64,000 nucleotides of DNA from Dipteris shenzhenensis (lineage: Eukaryota; Polypodiophyta; Polypodiopsida; Gleicheniales). A program made the position numbers and the translations under genes. The notes beneath the pieces were generated by a model. The model was not told where the DNA came from. It ran no database searches and was given only the letters and a program-made list of their open reading frames with translations. The stretch lies in NCBI GenBank assembly GCA_047967505.1, contig CM106541.1, one strand, 5' to 3'. Below, in pieces: positions 11,230 through 22,570 of this stretch (position 1 is its first letter; the number at the start of each line of letters is the position of its first letter).

Positions 11230-11489
11230 TTTGTAGATTATTTATCGGAGCGTCTATAAATGCTTCTATGTACACGTTTCTCTGTTTATGAGAGCATCTA
11301 CTTGCGTGTCTATAGATGCGTCTACAAATTCGTGTACATACGCATCTCTCTATTTTTTTTAAATTTGTAGCAAAGCGTCTATTTGTGCGTCTGTCTGTTA
11401 TATAGACGCACCTTTAGATGCAGGTCTGTAGATGCACAAATAGATACGCAAATAGATGCATCCGTCCGTAGGTGCTTTGTCTTGTTATG
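11230..11489. repeat. CACTA subterminal array and terminal repeat
   Basis: Repeated GCGTCTA/TAGATGC units fill 11230-11480 and end in the terminal repeat GGTGCTTTGTCTTGTTATG at 11471-11489. This is the counterpart of the left end of the complete element. About half the units have lost the CpG. Confidence 0.8.
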
Positions 11490-12070
11490 TTGGGTCACTT
11501 CAAGGAATGAATGCCTCAAAGACCCTCGTCCATTCTTCTTGATAGGTGAGTTTTTTACTATATTTTCCTTTGGTGGTCTATTTAGACTACTGATGACAAC
11601 AAACCTTGGGCTAGGTGGGCATGTCAATTTCTCAGCATAAGAGCAAACAGACGCAACAAATGTTCCAATATAAACATTTAATTAAGAAAAAGCTTGACAG
11701 TTTCTACAAAATATAAAAACAAGCAATATAAAAAGAAAACATGAATAAAGTCTATAATTTGTGTGCGCGTCCGTAGGTGCTTTGTCTTGTTATGTTGGGC
11801 CACTTCAAAGAATGAATACCTCAAAGAACCTCGTACATTCTTCTTGATAGGTGAGTTTTTCGCCAAATTTTCCTTTGGTGGTCTATTTAGACTACTGATG
11901 ACAACAAACCTTGGGCTAGGTGAGGATGTCAATTTCTCGGCATAAGAGCAAACAGACGCAACAGATGTTCCTATATAAACATAATTTAATTAAGAAAAAG
12001 CTTAAGATTTCTACAAAATATAAAAACAAGCAATATAAAAAGAAAACATGAATAAAGTCTGTAATTTTAT
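11463..12070. repeat. 304-bp tandem duplication spanning the CACTA end and flank
   Basis: 11463-11766 repeats as 11767-12070 with a few differences. Each copy begins with the last 26 bp of the CACTA terminus (CGTCCGTAGGTGCTTTGTC) and continues into flanking DNA, so the duplication occurred after insertion of the element at 6556-11489. Confidence 0.9.
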
Positions 12071-13929
12071 ACCATGTAAAGGAAATTTTATTTCAAACGT
12101 CTTTAACTAATACTAAACGATAATTTTACTACACTTGGAATTGCACAGTACACTTTAAATTACGAAATATTGAGAATAGATATGCTGCTGAAAAATACAC
12201 TGCAACCTTCCTTTGTAAAGAAGAAAAAACCCCAAAGTTTCATATTTACCTTTCAAAAGTATACTCGACATATGCTATAAAATCATTCAAGATAAACGGT
12301 ACTCTCTGCCTGTAACTGGTATGAGAACGCATTGTTTTTAATTGCAGTGATGTAGTCCAATATTCATACGAAATTTGATGCAGGCGAACACAATCCAAGG
12401 AATCTGGTATACGCACTATGCTTGGATTCTCAGTCAATCAGTTGAGGACGAGCAACAATAGAGGAAGGAAACGATAAAAAGGACAAGGGAAGATATACGA
12501 GTGATGCATCAAAAATCACGACAGATAGATTAGGTAGGAAAAGATAACTAAGAGCAGAAGCCCCACTTCTCTGTCTGACGCAAAACAGTGAACAGGAAGC
12601 TCAAGCAGTCTGACGCAAAACAGCAAACAGGAGCTCAGGCAGTAGACAATAGCGAGCGTCGTGCAGCGGGTGGCTTTGCAAGATGTGAAGGAGGGATTTA
12701 AATAGGAAAAGCGGAGGGTAGTTGGGAGACCCAAGATAAGGATGCTAGTTGAATATGAAGGAATAGGGAGACGCGGAGCATCGATCCAAAACACGAACAA
12801 TGCAGACAAGCAGAAAGCAACAACAGGGTTGATGTAAAACACGAACAACGCAGAGAAGCACGTCACCAAATTAATCCATCACATAGCAAATCGAAAGTCA
12901 TCGTTTCATCACATACCTTGCATAGCTTCACGTGGCTTGGACTACATTGCCAAAGGCAGGAGTTTCTTCCAATACTGCATCTAGGCAAACTTTAGCAAGC
13001 CCTGCACGAAACAACCATCAAATTAGTAGAACAAATCAGAAATAAAGAAGTACGATTGAAGTGGAAGTGAAGGAGCAACCTTTTACAAAAGCTCCACTAT
13101 CAATCTCCATATCGTCAGTGGAAAAATCCATTCGATCACCTGTGCGTAGAAAAATATGGAAAACAACTATATCTCTACAACAGCGGCATGCATGCTCATA
13201 TAGACACGAAATAAATATGATGAGGTGCGTGAAGTCCGTGCAACAGAAAGAAAGAAACACGTTTGCATGCCGAGTAGAGGCACGCTCCAAATTTATTTGC
13301 ACAAAAACAAAGAAGCGCCGAACTCCTCCAACAACCTCCTCTGCCTCCATACGCCATTAATCAGAATCCATAACTGTTGCCTGGCAGAGAAGAAGAACGA
13401 AAGCACACTTACAGTTACATGATAGTGAAATATGGTCAATGAGCTCGAGAATTTCCTGCGAGGAAGGGCAAAAGAGAACGTTCTTTCGCCTGGATTCCGC
13501 AGTAATACATCTCATCTCCTTGCAAAGGCTTTCCTGTCCTCGCTTTCAGCAGAGATTAAGACAACAAAATATACTTCAACTAACAACTGACTATGGAGGA
13601 AATCCTTCAGAAAACAAGGTTACAATGCAGGAGCACGTGCCGCCAGCTGAAATCGATTCCTTGAAGAAGCAGGTCAAAATGAAGAGAGGCACCAGACAAA
13701 ATGAAGCGAAATGCAAAGGCGCTAGATGAGAAAACGAAATGCATGCAAGAATGCAATTACAATGCATGCAACAACCATGTAGAGCAGGCGACGTCAAAAG
13801 CGCTGACGTGGCAACCTCTATCAATGCCATGCAGCACATGTGGTAGATCATTAATTAAATACATTTTCCTCATTTTTCTAAATCAAAAATTACGAATTTT
13901 AGCTTTGCCATAGCGTCTGCGTTGCTTAG
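12071..13929. other. no confident gene; short internal duplications
   Basis: Contains short local repeats (TCTGACGCAAAACAG at 12575 and 12610; AAAACACGAACAA at 12790 and 12837) and a possible minus-strand TATA box (TATTTAAAT, near 12700). Small frames at 13036-13350 and 13439-13729 have no recognisable family and I do not call them genes. Confidence 0.45.
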
Positions 13930-14014
13930 GCTACCCATGGCAGGACAAAAATGGGATTGAGAAAAACATAGTTTTAGGCAGCCTTCTTGTGAGATGTATG
14001 GCAATTGTGGTGCT
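13930..14014 (+). pseudogene. PPR pseudogene, segment upstream of copia insertion
   Basis: Reads NGIEKNIVLGSLLV, then after a one-base frameshift MYGNCGA. These are the helices typical of PLS-type PPR repeats (I.LG..LV.MYG.CGAL). The segment stops exactly at the copia LTR at 14015. The matching continuation LEEALGLFSKM starts at 18519, immediately after the other LTR. The host gene would be an organelle RNA-binding protein. Confidence 0.75.
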
Positions 14015-14221
14015 TGGTATTGAAGTATTAGGCCTAAGTCTGTAATCACTTTAATAAACACGTGCTTGAGGCACGCATGTATGCCCCCAATCACAATGTC
14101 CATACAGATGAATAGTACAAGCTTTCTTCAATTCTCTCTTGTCTGTTCACGATCTCTGCTTTTCTTCTTCCTTCTTCTCCCACATGCGCATTGTGTTCTC
14201 TATCTTCTTCTTATCTCAACA
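14015..14221 (+). repeat. copia 5' LTR
   Basis: Starts TGGTATTGAAGTATTA and ends CTTATCTCAACA, just before the primer site. Lacks about 45 bp present in the 3' LTR between CCCCAATCACAA and GATGAATA. Confidence 0.8.
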
Positions 14222-14230
14222 TGGTATCAG
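14222..14230 (+). other. copia primer-binding site
   Basis: TGGTATCAG directly follows the LTR, the Met-tRNA type primer site. The next bases (TAGGTC) diverge from the usual AGC. Confidence 0.7.
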
Positions 14231-14461
14231 TAGGTCACTGTTCATGATGCCTCCCTCTAAGCCCATCACTTTCAACCCCGTTCCGCAAAGCTCCCGCTTT
14301 CTATGTCTGCAAACAACAGTGATTATTGATCCCATCTCGTCAAACATACAGGTTGATCTTTTTTGTTTCTTTCCCTATTGGGAGCTCGTCTGGGAAGAAA
14401 TAGACTCCATCCTCCATTACTACGCCATAGCACTTTTGCTTAAGCGTCCTTGCCGATCCTG

Positions 14462-15043
14462 ATGGCTTCCACCTCCAACTCCACAAAGAGTGTCTACGAC
14501 ATTGACAAACGGACAAATTCAAACTATCGTCTCTGGTCAATCAAGATGAAGGTCTTACTTCAACGCTCAGATTTGTGGACGGTCATCACCGGCACCTATG
14601 CAGATCCCGGCCTTGCCGTGCCTGGCGATCAGAAAGCCTAGTCCTGGCCAATGCAAAGGCACACTCCGATATAATCCTTCACTGTGGTGACTCCCAAATT
14701 CAACTTGTGCATTCTCAGGACACCGGTGGGACGAATACCGCCAAGGAAGCGTGGGACGAATTGAAAGCGCCCTATGATCATGTGGACATCGCCACCACTC
14801 AAGTGAATGCCCATTGCAAGCTCCTCTTTGTGCAACTCGAAGAGAACGAGTCAGTTCCAGACTTCCTTGATCACTGGCAAGGACTTCTTGATGAAATCGT
14901 TGAAGCTGGCCTCAAAATCCCACCCCTGCAACAGGTCACAATGCTTTTGGCTGCCCTCCCTGCTTCCTGGCGCCCCTTTTTAACCACACAAAGTGGCCTT
15001 GCCCAACTCACGCTTCCAACCCTGCTCGGTAAAATTCTTCAAT
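14462..15043 (+). pseudogene. copia gag, frameshifted
   Basis: Begins MASTSNSTKSVYDIDKR with NYRLWSIKMKVLLQRSDLW, the gag substrate-type motif. A frameshift near 14640 moves the frame, then AKEAWDELKAPY and the UBN2 residues PDFLDHWQGLLDEIVEAGLK and LLAALPASWRPF follow. It stops at 15043 without the CCHC zinc knuckle normally found next, indicating an internal deletion. RNA-packaging role by family. Confidence 0.85.
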
Positions 15044-15051
15044 AAGACATC

Positions 15052-18000
15052 ATGAGAAAGTTTCTCCATGATGTTCTGCTTGTCCCAGACCTCAGCAAAA
15101 GCCTTCTCTCTGTGTCTGCTCTCACGGCTGTGGGCTCCATTCTTCAATTTCATGAAAACCAGTGCGTCATCACTAATTCGGCTAATCCTGAATATGATTG
15201 TCACATTCTGCAAAATCACAATGGCCTCTACCCTGTTGGTGGTTGCCCTTGCTGCTGTAGCAACCACCGATGACACTCTGTCACATCTATGGCATCGACG
15301 ACTGGGACATCCTAATTTCGTCACAGTGGCGAAACTTGCTCGATCCTCCAAAGTAAGTGGTCGGATTACCTGCACGATTGAAAGCAAATGATCCATTCTG
15401 TCAGTCATGCGTAATGCACCTGTAGAGACATTGCTGGGCTTCATGGATCCCGTGCCTCCGAACTTCTGGAATTAGTTGATGCAGACCTGACATGTAGTCT
15501 GATGCATATAACTTCCTTGGGCAGTGCTCTTTATTTACTCTTGATCATCGACGATCTCAACTCCTTTGCCCGAGTCTACTTCCTTAAGCACAAAAGTGAA
15601 ACGTTCCAATGTTTCAAGGAATACCACACAGGTGGGCTGTGGTTCAAACCGGCCATCCTCTGAAGACATTCCGCACAGACGGTGGTGGTGAATTCTGCTC
15701 ACATGAATTCAACGCATATTGCATCCCCAACGGCATTGCCCGTTCCTCCCAGAATCCAGTAGCAGAATGTAAACTCTGAACCTTGATGGAGTCTGCACGC
15801 TCAATGCTCTCTAGGGCAAACCTTCCCCATCCTTACTGGAGCGAGGCGGTCTCTACAGCATGCTATCTGCAAAACATTACGTCCTTCAGCAGATCTCACC
15901 TCATCACACCTTTTAAAATGTGGATAGGCCGCACTCCCGATTTGTCGCACCTCCCCGTCTTTGGATCGATTGCGTTCGCACATGTTCCTGACTCCAAGCG
16001 CAGGAAGCTGGCTCAGCGCTGCATCCTTGTTGGCTACGGCCACCCTTTCCGGGTCAAAGCATACTGGCTAGACAACCCATCCACTTGTTCCGTGCTCTAC
16101 TCCCATAATGTGATCTTCCGCGAACACGGACCAGTCGATTCAAGTGGCTCTCCATCTTCCAGTAGCATCAACGACACAATAACGCACGTCAAAGATGACG
16201 ATGATGACTCCTCGTCGGACCTGCAACGCCGTCGGTGCGGTGCCCTCCATGCCTGTGGCTCCCATGCCACCAGCGCTCCCTTGGCCATGCAGCGACCTTG
16301 CATGCAGCTTCAATCAGCGGCCTCCACGACCTTTCGTTCGATCCGGTTCGATTGCGCGCTGCTGACCTTGGCTCAATTGACCCTCGTCAAGCAAGGCCAT
16401 GGTTGATCTACAGCATATCGCCACTTCACCTCCTGATCATCAAAGTGGCGAACCGCGGATGAAGAGCCTGGTTTTGATGATGCGCCTTCCGTGCTCAATC
16501 CGGATTCCCTAGACTCTGTGCCCGAGACAACACATGGTTCCCCCTCCCAACTTGGTCTTTGACGCTCCACACGGTCCACCAGAGGTCAGTATAGTCGTCG
16601 TTTTCACGATTCTAAATATTCAATGGGTGCTGAGGTTTCGGTTCCTCCCCAATCTCCTCAAGTGACTCAACGGACTCATGACGAAGTTCGAGCTGATGAT
16701 CATGTTCCTCTGCAAATCGCCCTTCATTCTCCTGAGGCCCCCATGTGGCGCAATGCGATGGACGATGAGTTCAATTCACTGACTAAAAACCGTGCATGGC
16801 TTCTTGTAGATCGTCCTCCCCATTGAAAGATAATTGGGTCTAAATGGCTTCTTAAGCGCAAGTATAATGCAGACGGTTCCATTAACAGGTACAAGGCTCG
16901 TTTAGTGGCTCGGGGATGCACCCACACTCCTGGTGTCGATTACTCAGAAACATATGCCCCTGTCGTGAAGATCCAGTCTCTCAGACTCATTATTGCCATC
17001 AGCGCAGCAAAAGGCCTTCACCTGCATCAGATGGACGTAAAAATGGCATTTCTCAATGGCGTCCTTTCGAAGAATCAACGCGTCTACATGCAGCAACCAC
17101 CCGGTTATGAGCGGATAGGTCATGAGCATCAGGTTTGTCTGCTACTATGGCCTCAAACAATCTCCGAGGGTCTGGTATCATCGGTTGAATCAGTTTCTTC
17201 TTGCTATGGGATTTCGGCGCACCCGCTCTGATAACAGTGTTTACTGCAAACGTTTAAAGGACTCGTTTGGCATCTTAGGTTTTACATGGATGATCTATTG
17301 CTGGCTTGCAACAACCTCGACTTCCTTCTCCAGATCAAGTTTCAATTATCGCATTTGAAATGACTGATACTGGTCCTGCTCAATATTGTCTTGGCATACA
17401 GATCTAGCGCAATCCTACTACCGGTTTCATCACTCTGTCTCAAAAGCGCTACATCCTTGACGTCCTCAAGCGCTTCCAGCTGCTCCACGCTCGGCCCTCT
17501 TCCACCCCGATGGAAGCCAATTTAAAGCTCTCCAAGTCAATGAGCCCAAGGGATCAAACCACTCAAGCACAAATGCAACAAATCGCTTATCGTCAGGCGG
17601 TCGTCTCAATCCGTTATCTCGTAGCATGCACTCGACCTGACATTGCCTTCTCTGCCTCGCAGGTTTCCCAATACATGCAACATCCTACACCGGCACATTG
17701 GCAAGCTGTGCAACGACTCTTTCGATACCTCATTCACACTCAGGATGCCAGCATTATAGTACCAATCCAACTCTGACATTACGATCATGGGCTGGTGTGA
17801 TGCTTACTGGGTGGCAATCTGGACACACGCAAGTCTACATCCGGTTATGTCTTCCACATGGCCTCAGGTCCAGTCACATGGTATTCAAAGAAGCAGCCCA
17901 CCATCGCAATCTCCATGGCTGAATCAGAATACCTGGCAGTGGCAGCAGCAGTCTCTGATGGCATTTGGATTCATGGCATCCTCCAGGAACTTGGATTTCC

Positions 18001-18207
18001 CTTACAACTTCCCTTCGTTGTTCACTGTGACAACCAATCTTGCATCGCAATGGAAAATAATACTACACAGAGTGACCGGACCAAACATGTGGATCTCAAG
18101 TGTCATTTCGTGACGGATTTCGTTGATCGCGGTGTTGTCACCCTACAATATGTGCCTACAAAGACAATGATCGCTGATGTACTCACAAAGGCACTTCCTA
18201 GTCCCCT
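15052..18207 (+). pseudogene. copia pol remnant (integrase, RT, RNase H)
   Basis: In order: FLHDVLLVPDLSKSLLSVS (end of protease), HLWHRRLGHPN (GAG-pre-integrase), FRTDGGGEFCS (integrase catalytic Asp), SARSMLSRANLPHPYWSEA, a KARLVARG and VDYSETYAPVVK reverse-transcriptase start, QMDVKMAFLNG, a damaged DD box near 17285 (FTWMIYCWLA), YLVACTRPDIAFS, and RNase H with SMAESEYLA, HCDNQSCIAM and ADVLTKALPSPL at the end. At least eight stops and frameshifts interrupt it. Non-functional. Confidence 0.9.
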
Positions 18208-18263
18208 ATTGTGCTTCACTCGGCCTCACATGGCCTTAGTTTTGTTCAGAAGTGCCTACACAT

Positions 18264-18516
18264 TGGTAATTGAAGTATTAATCCTAAGTGTGTTATCACT
18301 TTAATAAACACGTAATAGAGGCGTCCATGTATGCCCCCAATCACAAACTACCTTACCAAAATAACCGCTGGACTATAACGTCCATATAGTTGTAGTCCCC
18401 GATGAATAATACAAGCTTTCTTCAATTCTCTTCTTGTCTGTTCACGATCTCTGCTTTTCTTCTTCCTTCTTCTCCCACATACGCATTGTGTTCTCTCTCT
18501 TCTTCTTATCTCAACA
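18264..18516 (+). repeat. copia 3' LTR
   Basis: TGGTAATTGAAGTATTA to TTATCTCAACA, homologous to 14015-14221 but longer. PPR coding sequence resumes at 18517. Confidence 0.85.
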
Positions 18517-18836
18517 CTTTGGAAGAGGCACTTGGCTTGTTTTCAAAAATGTGTCAACGAGACTTCTACTCATGGAATTTTTCCATTAAAGCATACACCT
18601 TGGATGGCAAATGCAAGAAGGCCATCCAACTTCTAGAACAAATGCTGCAGGAAGGGGTGGTGCTTGACAAACTCATCCTAATAAACATATTGTCTGCATG
18701 TGCTAACGAAGCAACTTTAAATGAAGGCAAGTGGATGCATACTTGAATTAGCGACAATCTTTTTGAACTGGATGTTACTGTGGGGATTGCCCTTATCACC
18801 ATGTATGGCAAATGTGGTTAGCTACAAATTGCATGG
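18517..18836 (+). pseudogene. PPR pseudogene, segment between copia and CACTA insertions
   Basis: Encodes LEEALGLFSKMCQRDFYSWN, then KAIQLLEQMLQEGVVLDKL, ILINILSACANEATLNEG and, after an in-frame TGA, SDNLFELDVTVGIALITMYG. This is about two PLS-type PPR motifs ending in MYGKCG and a stop. It breaks off at 18836 where a CACTA terminus begins. The remainder was not found in the window. Confidence 0.85.
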
Positions 18837-19040
18837 CACTACTACACACAGGTCCTATTCTGACACTTAAGCACCGACATTTAGCATGCGCAAGGCGGTA
18901 ATCGTTGGTAACCAAAGCAGGATTTGTTAAGTGTTGCTATATAGCGACATTTAAAGAGCGTCGTTATATAGTGACACGTAGTAGACTTGTGAATGGTCAT
19001 TATATAGCGACACTGAGACAGTTTCCTAGAGCGACATTTT
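18837..19040. repeat. CACTA terminus and subterminal palindromes
   Basis: Terminal CACTACTACACACAGG followed by several variants of the palindrome GTCGCTATATAGCGAC (near 18940, 18960, 19000). The same palindrome family occurs at 40725-40795. These are candidate binding sites for this family's transposition protein. Confidence 0.75.
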
Positions 19041-19243
19041 ACAGAGAGTGTTTTTTTCTATACTGAACTTAAAAGTTAGTTTTTCCCAATGATATTTTTT
19101 TTTTCCTTTTCATACATGTTTGATCCTTTGAGAGAATAAAAGTACAATCTTGAGCATGTACATCAAGCCTTTGAAGCTCATATATTCATGTCCAAGTTTG
19201 AGATAAAAAAGATCAATGAAGAGCATTTACATCAACGGCTGCA

Positions 19244-21971
19244 TCATGCGCCAAACAAGTCAATCTCTAACTCTATACTGAGTTCATCTCCTATATCATC
19301 ATCGTACTCTAGCATCGTACGTTCACCTAAGACTTGATCATCTTCTTCAATAAAGTGTGGTGACTCTTGATGATCGTCATCTTCTTCCTTAATATCGTGA
19401 TCTCCATCTTCCTCTCGTATGATGTCATTATGCGCATCTTCCTCTTGGCTCATATTGTGATCTAATTCGTCTTCTTCACTAGATCCATCGGGATCGATTG
19501 GATCCGGCATTGGTAGTGGCATCTCCATATCCACATCTCTATCTTCAAAATTTTGCTTACTTCGTGGTGCAACTTGGATCACGTACCACCATCTTGGATC
19601 AGAACGATCCGGATGAAAAACCATCTACATTGAAGATGGGTGCCAAATGCCATCAATTATATATATGAAATTATGCTTAAGTACATGTATCAATGGATCT
19701 TTAAAAACGAAAGCTTCGATTAATTAAATCATTAGTATGCACCTACTCACAATGTTCAGAAAGAACAAAAATATCACTTTCATCGGTCAAAAGTTTGTGG
19801 AGTCTATTGCAAAGAAACCGCTACTGTCTTTTCTCACTGTCGCATGGGGACCGTTGTAAATAGTTCTAAACCAATTTATATCAAGAATGAAAATACTAAA
19901 TTGTTTGAAATCAATTTCATAGATTTCGCGTGTTCCACAATAATCCAACTGTGAGGAGAGAAGATTGGTATTCGAAGCACTTGCTTGGCTATCTTGTGTG
20001 AAGTTAGCCATGACTCCACAATCATGCGTGACTCTCTTTGAATCGATGCGTTCTACGTAAAAATGTCATCTATATGACCATAATGCACTGTACTTTTTGT
20101 ACTGCAAAAGAGAATCTTTAAAACAATGAAGATGCATCTATTTTATAGCGTATATTGCCACAAATAATTACTTAATTACGTCAAGAGGTAAGAAACTTAC
20201 ATGCATCATACATTCAAATGATAACTCTCGCTTGCGCTCATTTATTATCTCTCCATCGTGTTCGGCTTTAGGTAGAGCCAGTTGTATCCAATCAAGTGAC
20301 ATGTGAGTGGGGAGAAGGGCGAGATCCCATGGAGATGGTTGCGATCGCCTGTACATTACTCTAAATCTCGTCCTTACATTTATTCTTTCTGCTTTGGCCG
20401 CTTCATATCTCTCAATCCACTTCTGCATCTCCTTGCTATTGAGGATACAAAACTTATTGAATTTCTCCATTTGCTCTTCGCTCATCTTTCTTTCAATCTC
20501 TTTTCCTTGGGTAACCTCGCCAATGATGTGATCATCATCCTTGTTATGCCAAGCTTGTGGCATATCGAGATCCGTAGATGCAAGAAACTCCGTGATATAT
20601 ACTAATGACTCTTGCACAAGCCATCCCTCTGCCATGCTTGCTTATGGTCTTGCTCTTTGTCTTACAAATCCCTTCAAAGTTTTCATAAACCGCTCGAGAA
20701 AAAACATCCACCGACTATGAATGGTACTTGTAATGGCCACCTCATCAACTATGTACACAAGCAAGTGCACTTGAGTTGTCATAATGCTCGAGGAAAAGTG
20801 CTTCTCAAGCAAGCATACACATTCGATGGATTCCACCCTAGCCTTCTCGATGCTCGATATGGAGATCTCTTTTTGAGATATCCACCTATTTCACATGCCC
20901 ATGTAAGATAGATTCATAATCAATCTACAGATTATTCAGCTTAAATTGAAGAAAATGCAATCAATGCGATTTGATAGTAAGCATACCTCACAATACCACT
21001 GATCTTGAATATAGCATTTCTAACATCTTCTTATAAGCACCCTTTTACTATAATTGGGAGGATGAACTATCAAAGCAACAAAGAAGTCATGTCAATAATA
21101 TAACATAATCATAATTACACTAACGCATCACGATTATCGGTACACTAATCCCACAGCTTAGAATACATGTAAGACGTTGTGCCAATCATGGGACTGGAGC
21201 CTACTAAGCTTATTGTCCTTTGAACATGCTCCTTTCAAGCAACGCATGTACCCTATGGGTGTTTAAAAAGAGGCAATGTCTGCCTTGATTGTTGCCTCCT
21301 CTCTCGTGGAGAGGATCCATGTTGCTTTCGAGAGGATAACTTTTCCCGAAGCACACACTTGGGGCCACAAACGAGACATCCTATTCATAGCATGCAAGTC
21401 TTCTCACACTCCTGTTGAGTCTTTGGAACCAACCAAGTGTGCCCAAATAGTAGCCCCCACATTCTTGAAGATATGCATGGGATCTAAGAGATGATTGATT
21501 TGTAACTGACCCCAATAAGGAAGCTCGTGAAAGATCGATAGCCTTTTCATACCACGAAGAGGTTTCTCTCCATTCACCGTCCAAGCCTAAATCCAGTCAC
21601 TTGCCTTCAAATATGGTGGTGGTGAATCAAGCTGACCTCCATGCGTGAGATGGTCAAGCGGAAGGTATCGAGCATGACCTTCATAAATATTTTTCCTCAT
21701 ATGTTTGGAGTATCATGCAAGCGATTTCAAACCCGGTCCATAAACAGGACAAGCATGGTACCCACTTGTAATAAGTCTTGCACACGTGCATGAATGTGTG
21801 TGTTTAGTATAAGACATGCGTGCGAAAGAGAGTCATAAAAGCATAATCCTATATTATACATGTAAAGACACAACTACGTACCTGCGCACTCTCCATATCC
21901 TGGGTAGTCATGCATGGTCAACATCAAGATACCCCTAACCAAAATATCATTGGTATGTCTTGGAGCTCTGG
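19244..21971 (-). pseudogene. TNP2-type transposase, C-terminal half (older element)
   Basis: Reading leftwards from 21971: ILVRGILMLTMHDYPGYGEC (Transposase_21 end), an intron, DPMHIFKNVGATIWAHLVGS near 21490, a DUF4218 region (20836-20168) with VHLLVYIVDEVAITSTIHSR, MKTLKGFVRQRARP and EGWLVQESLVYITEFL, a DUF4216 region (20011-19787) with DILDINWFRTIY-like residues and GPHATVRKDSSGFFAID, and a C-terminal exon (19624-19244) with RWWYVIQVAPRSK and a long acidic tail. Exons are separated by short introns. Stops occur in the catalytic region. Would cut and join element ends; inactive. Confidence 0.85.
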
Positions 21972-21974
21972 AAA

Positions 21975-22250
21975 CACAACAAGACAAAGCACCCATAGAC
22001 ACGCGCACAGACGCGTTTACTGAAATAAATAAAAAACTTACGGGCGCGTCTATTTGCGTGTCTATTTTTACATCTGGAGACCCGCGTCTAATTGCACGTC
22101 TATATATCAGACACACGCGCGTATAGACGCGCAATTAGAGGCATAAATAGATGTGCTTGTAAACTCATTTATAGACGCAAATATAGACGCAAGTCGAACA
22201 GACAGACGCGTACATAAACACGATTTTAAACGCACTGATAGACGCGCTTT
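21975..22250. repeat. left terminal repeat and GACGCG array
   Basis: Terminal repeat at 21975-22006 followed by about a dozen units containing AGACGCG, ATAGACGC or the complements (for example 22008-22016, 22048-22056, 22122-22132, 22168-22190, 22203-22210, 22238-22248). CpGs are mostly intact, unlike in the fragment at 6556-11489. Confidence 0.85.
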
Positions 22251-22570
22251 ATTTTATTTTTTTAATTTTACAGAATGTTGTGTATGTTGTGTATGCTATA
22301 TAGTTACAAGAATCCCATATCCACATTGTGTAATTCAATTCTTACAGCCAATCTCATTTTAATTACAATTCCAAATAAAACATTACAACTCCAAAACGCA
22401 ATAAAATTAAAAGTTAAAAAAGTGCTTGAATATACATATAGCACGAAGCTAAGCCATGTCATGTGGCTTCAAGTACAAAAAATAAGAGAAGTGTATATAC
22501 AAGAGGCACAAAGCCAAGCCAGTGGCTTTAAGTACAAAAAAGAGTAGCTAGCACTACTTGTACGACTAAT

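Larger units (their letters stand above)
6556..11489 (-). mobile_element. CACTA element, truncated sister of the 7-kb element
   Basis: Read from 11489 leftwards it holds a terminal repeat, a motif array (11230-11480), a TNPA-like gene (9340-10788, +), a second motif array (7786-8450) and the first part of a TNP2-like transposase (7724-6556, -). This is the same order as the complete element at 21975-28975, in inverse orientation. The transposase breaks off near 6556, and the far terminus is missing. The terminal repeat reads CATAACAAGACAAAGCACC inward from 11489, nearly the same as the complete copy's CACAACAAGACAAAGCACC. CpGs in the motif arrays are largely mutated, so it is older. Confidence 0.85.
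14015..18516 (+). mobile_element. old Ty1/copia element inserted in a PPR gene
   Basis: Complete order LTR, primer site, gag, protease remnant, integrase, reverse transcriptase, RNase H, LTR. The LTRs (about 207 and 253 bp) differ by about 45 bp of indels and many substitutions, so insertion is old. The zinc knuckle and the protease active site appear deleted around 15045. Flanking DNA on both sides encodes consecutive parts of one PPR repeat. No clear 5-bp target duplication survives (only CT is shared). Confidence 0.9.

Noticed and set aside
12516-12869. 117-codon minus-strand hydrophobic frame
   Set aside because: It spans local duplications and a TATA-like site, and no family is recognised.
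18264-18516. Reading frame from 18402 across the 3' LTR into the PPR as one gene
   Set aside because: The first 39 codons are LTR sequence also present at 14130-14221. The PPR starts only at 18517.
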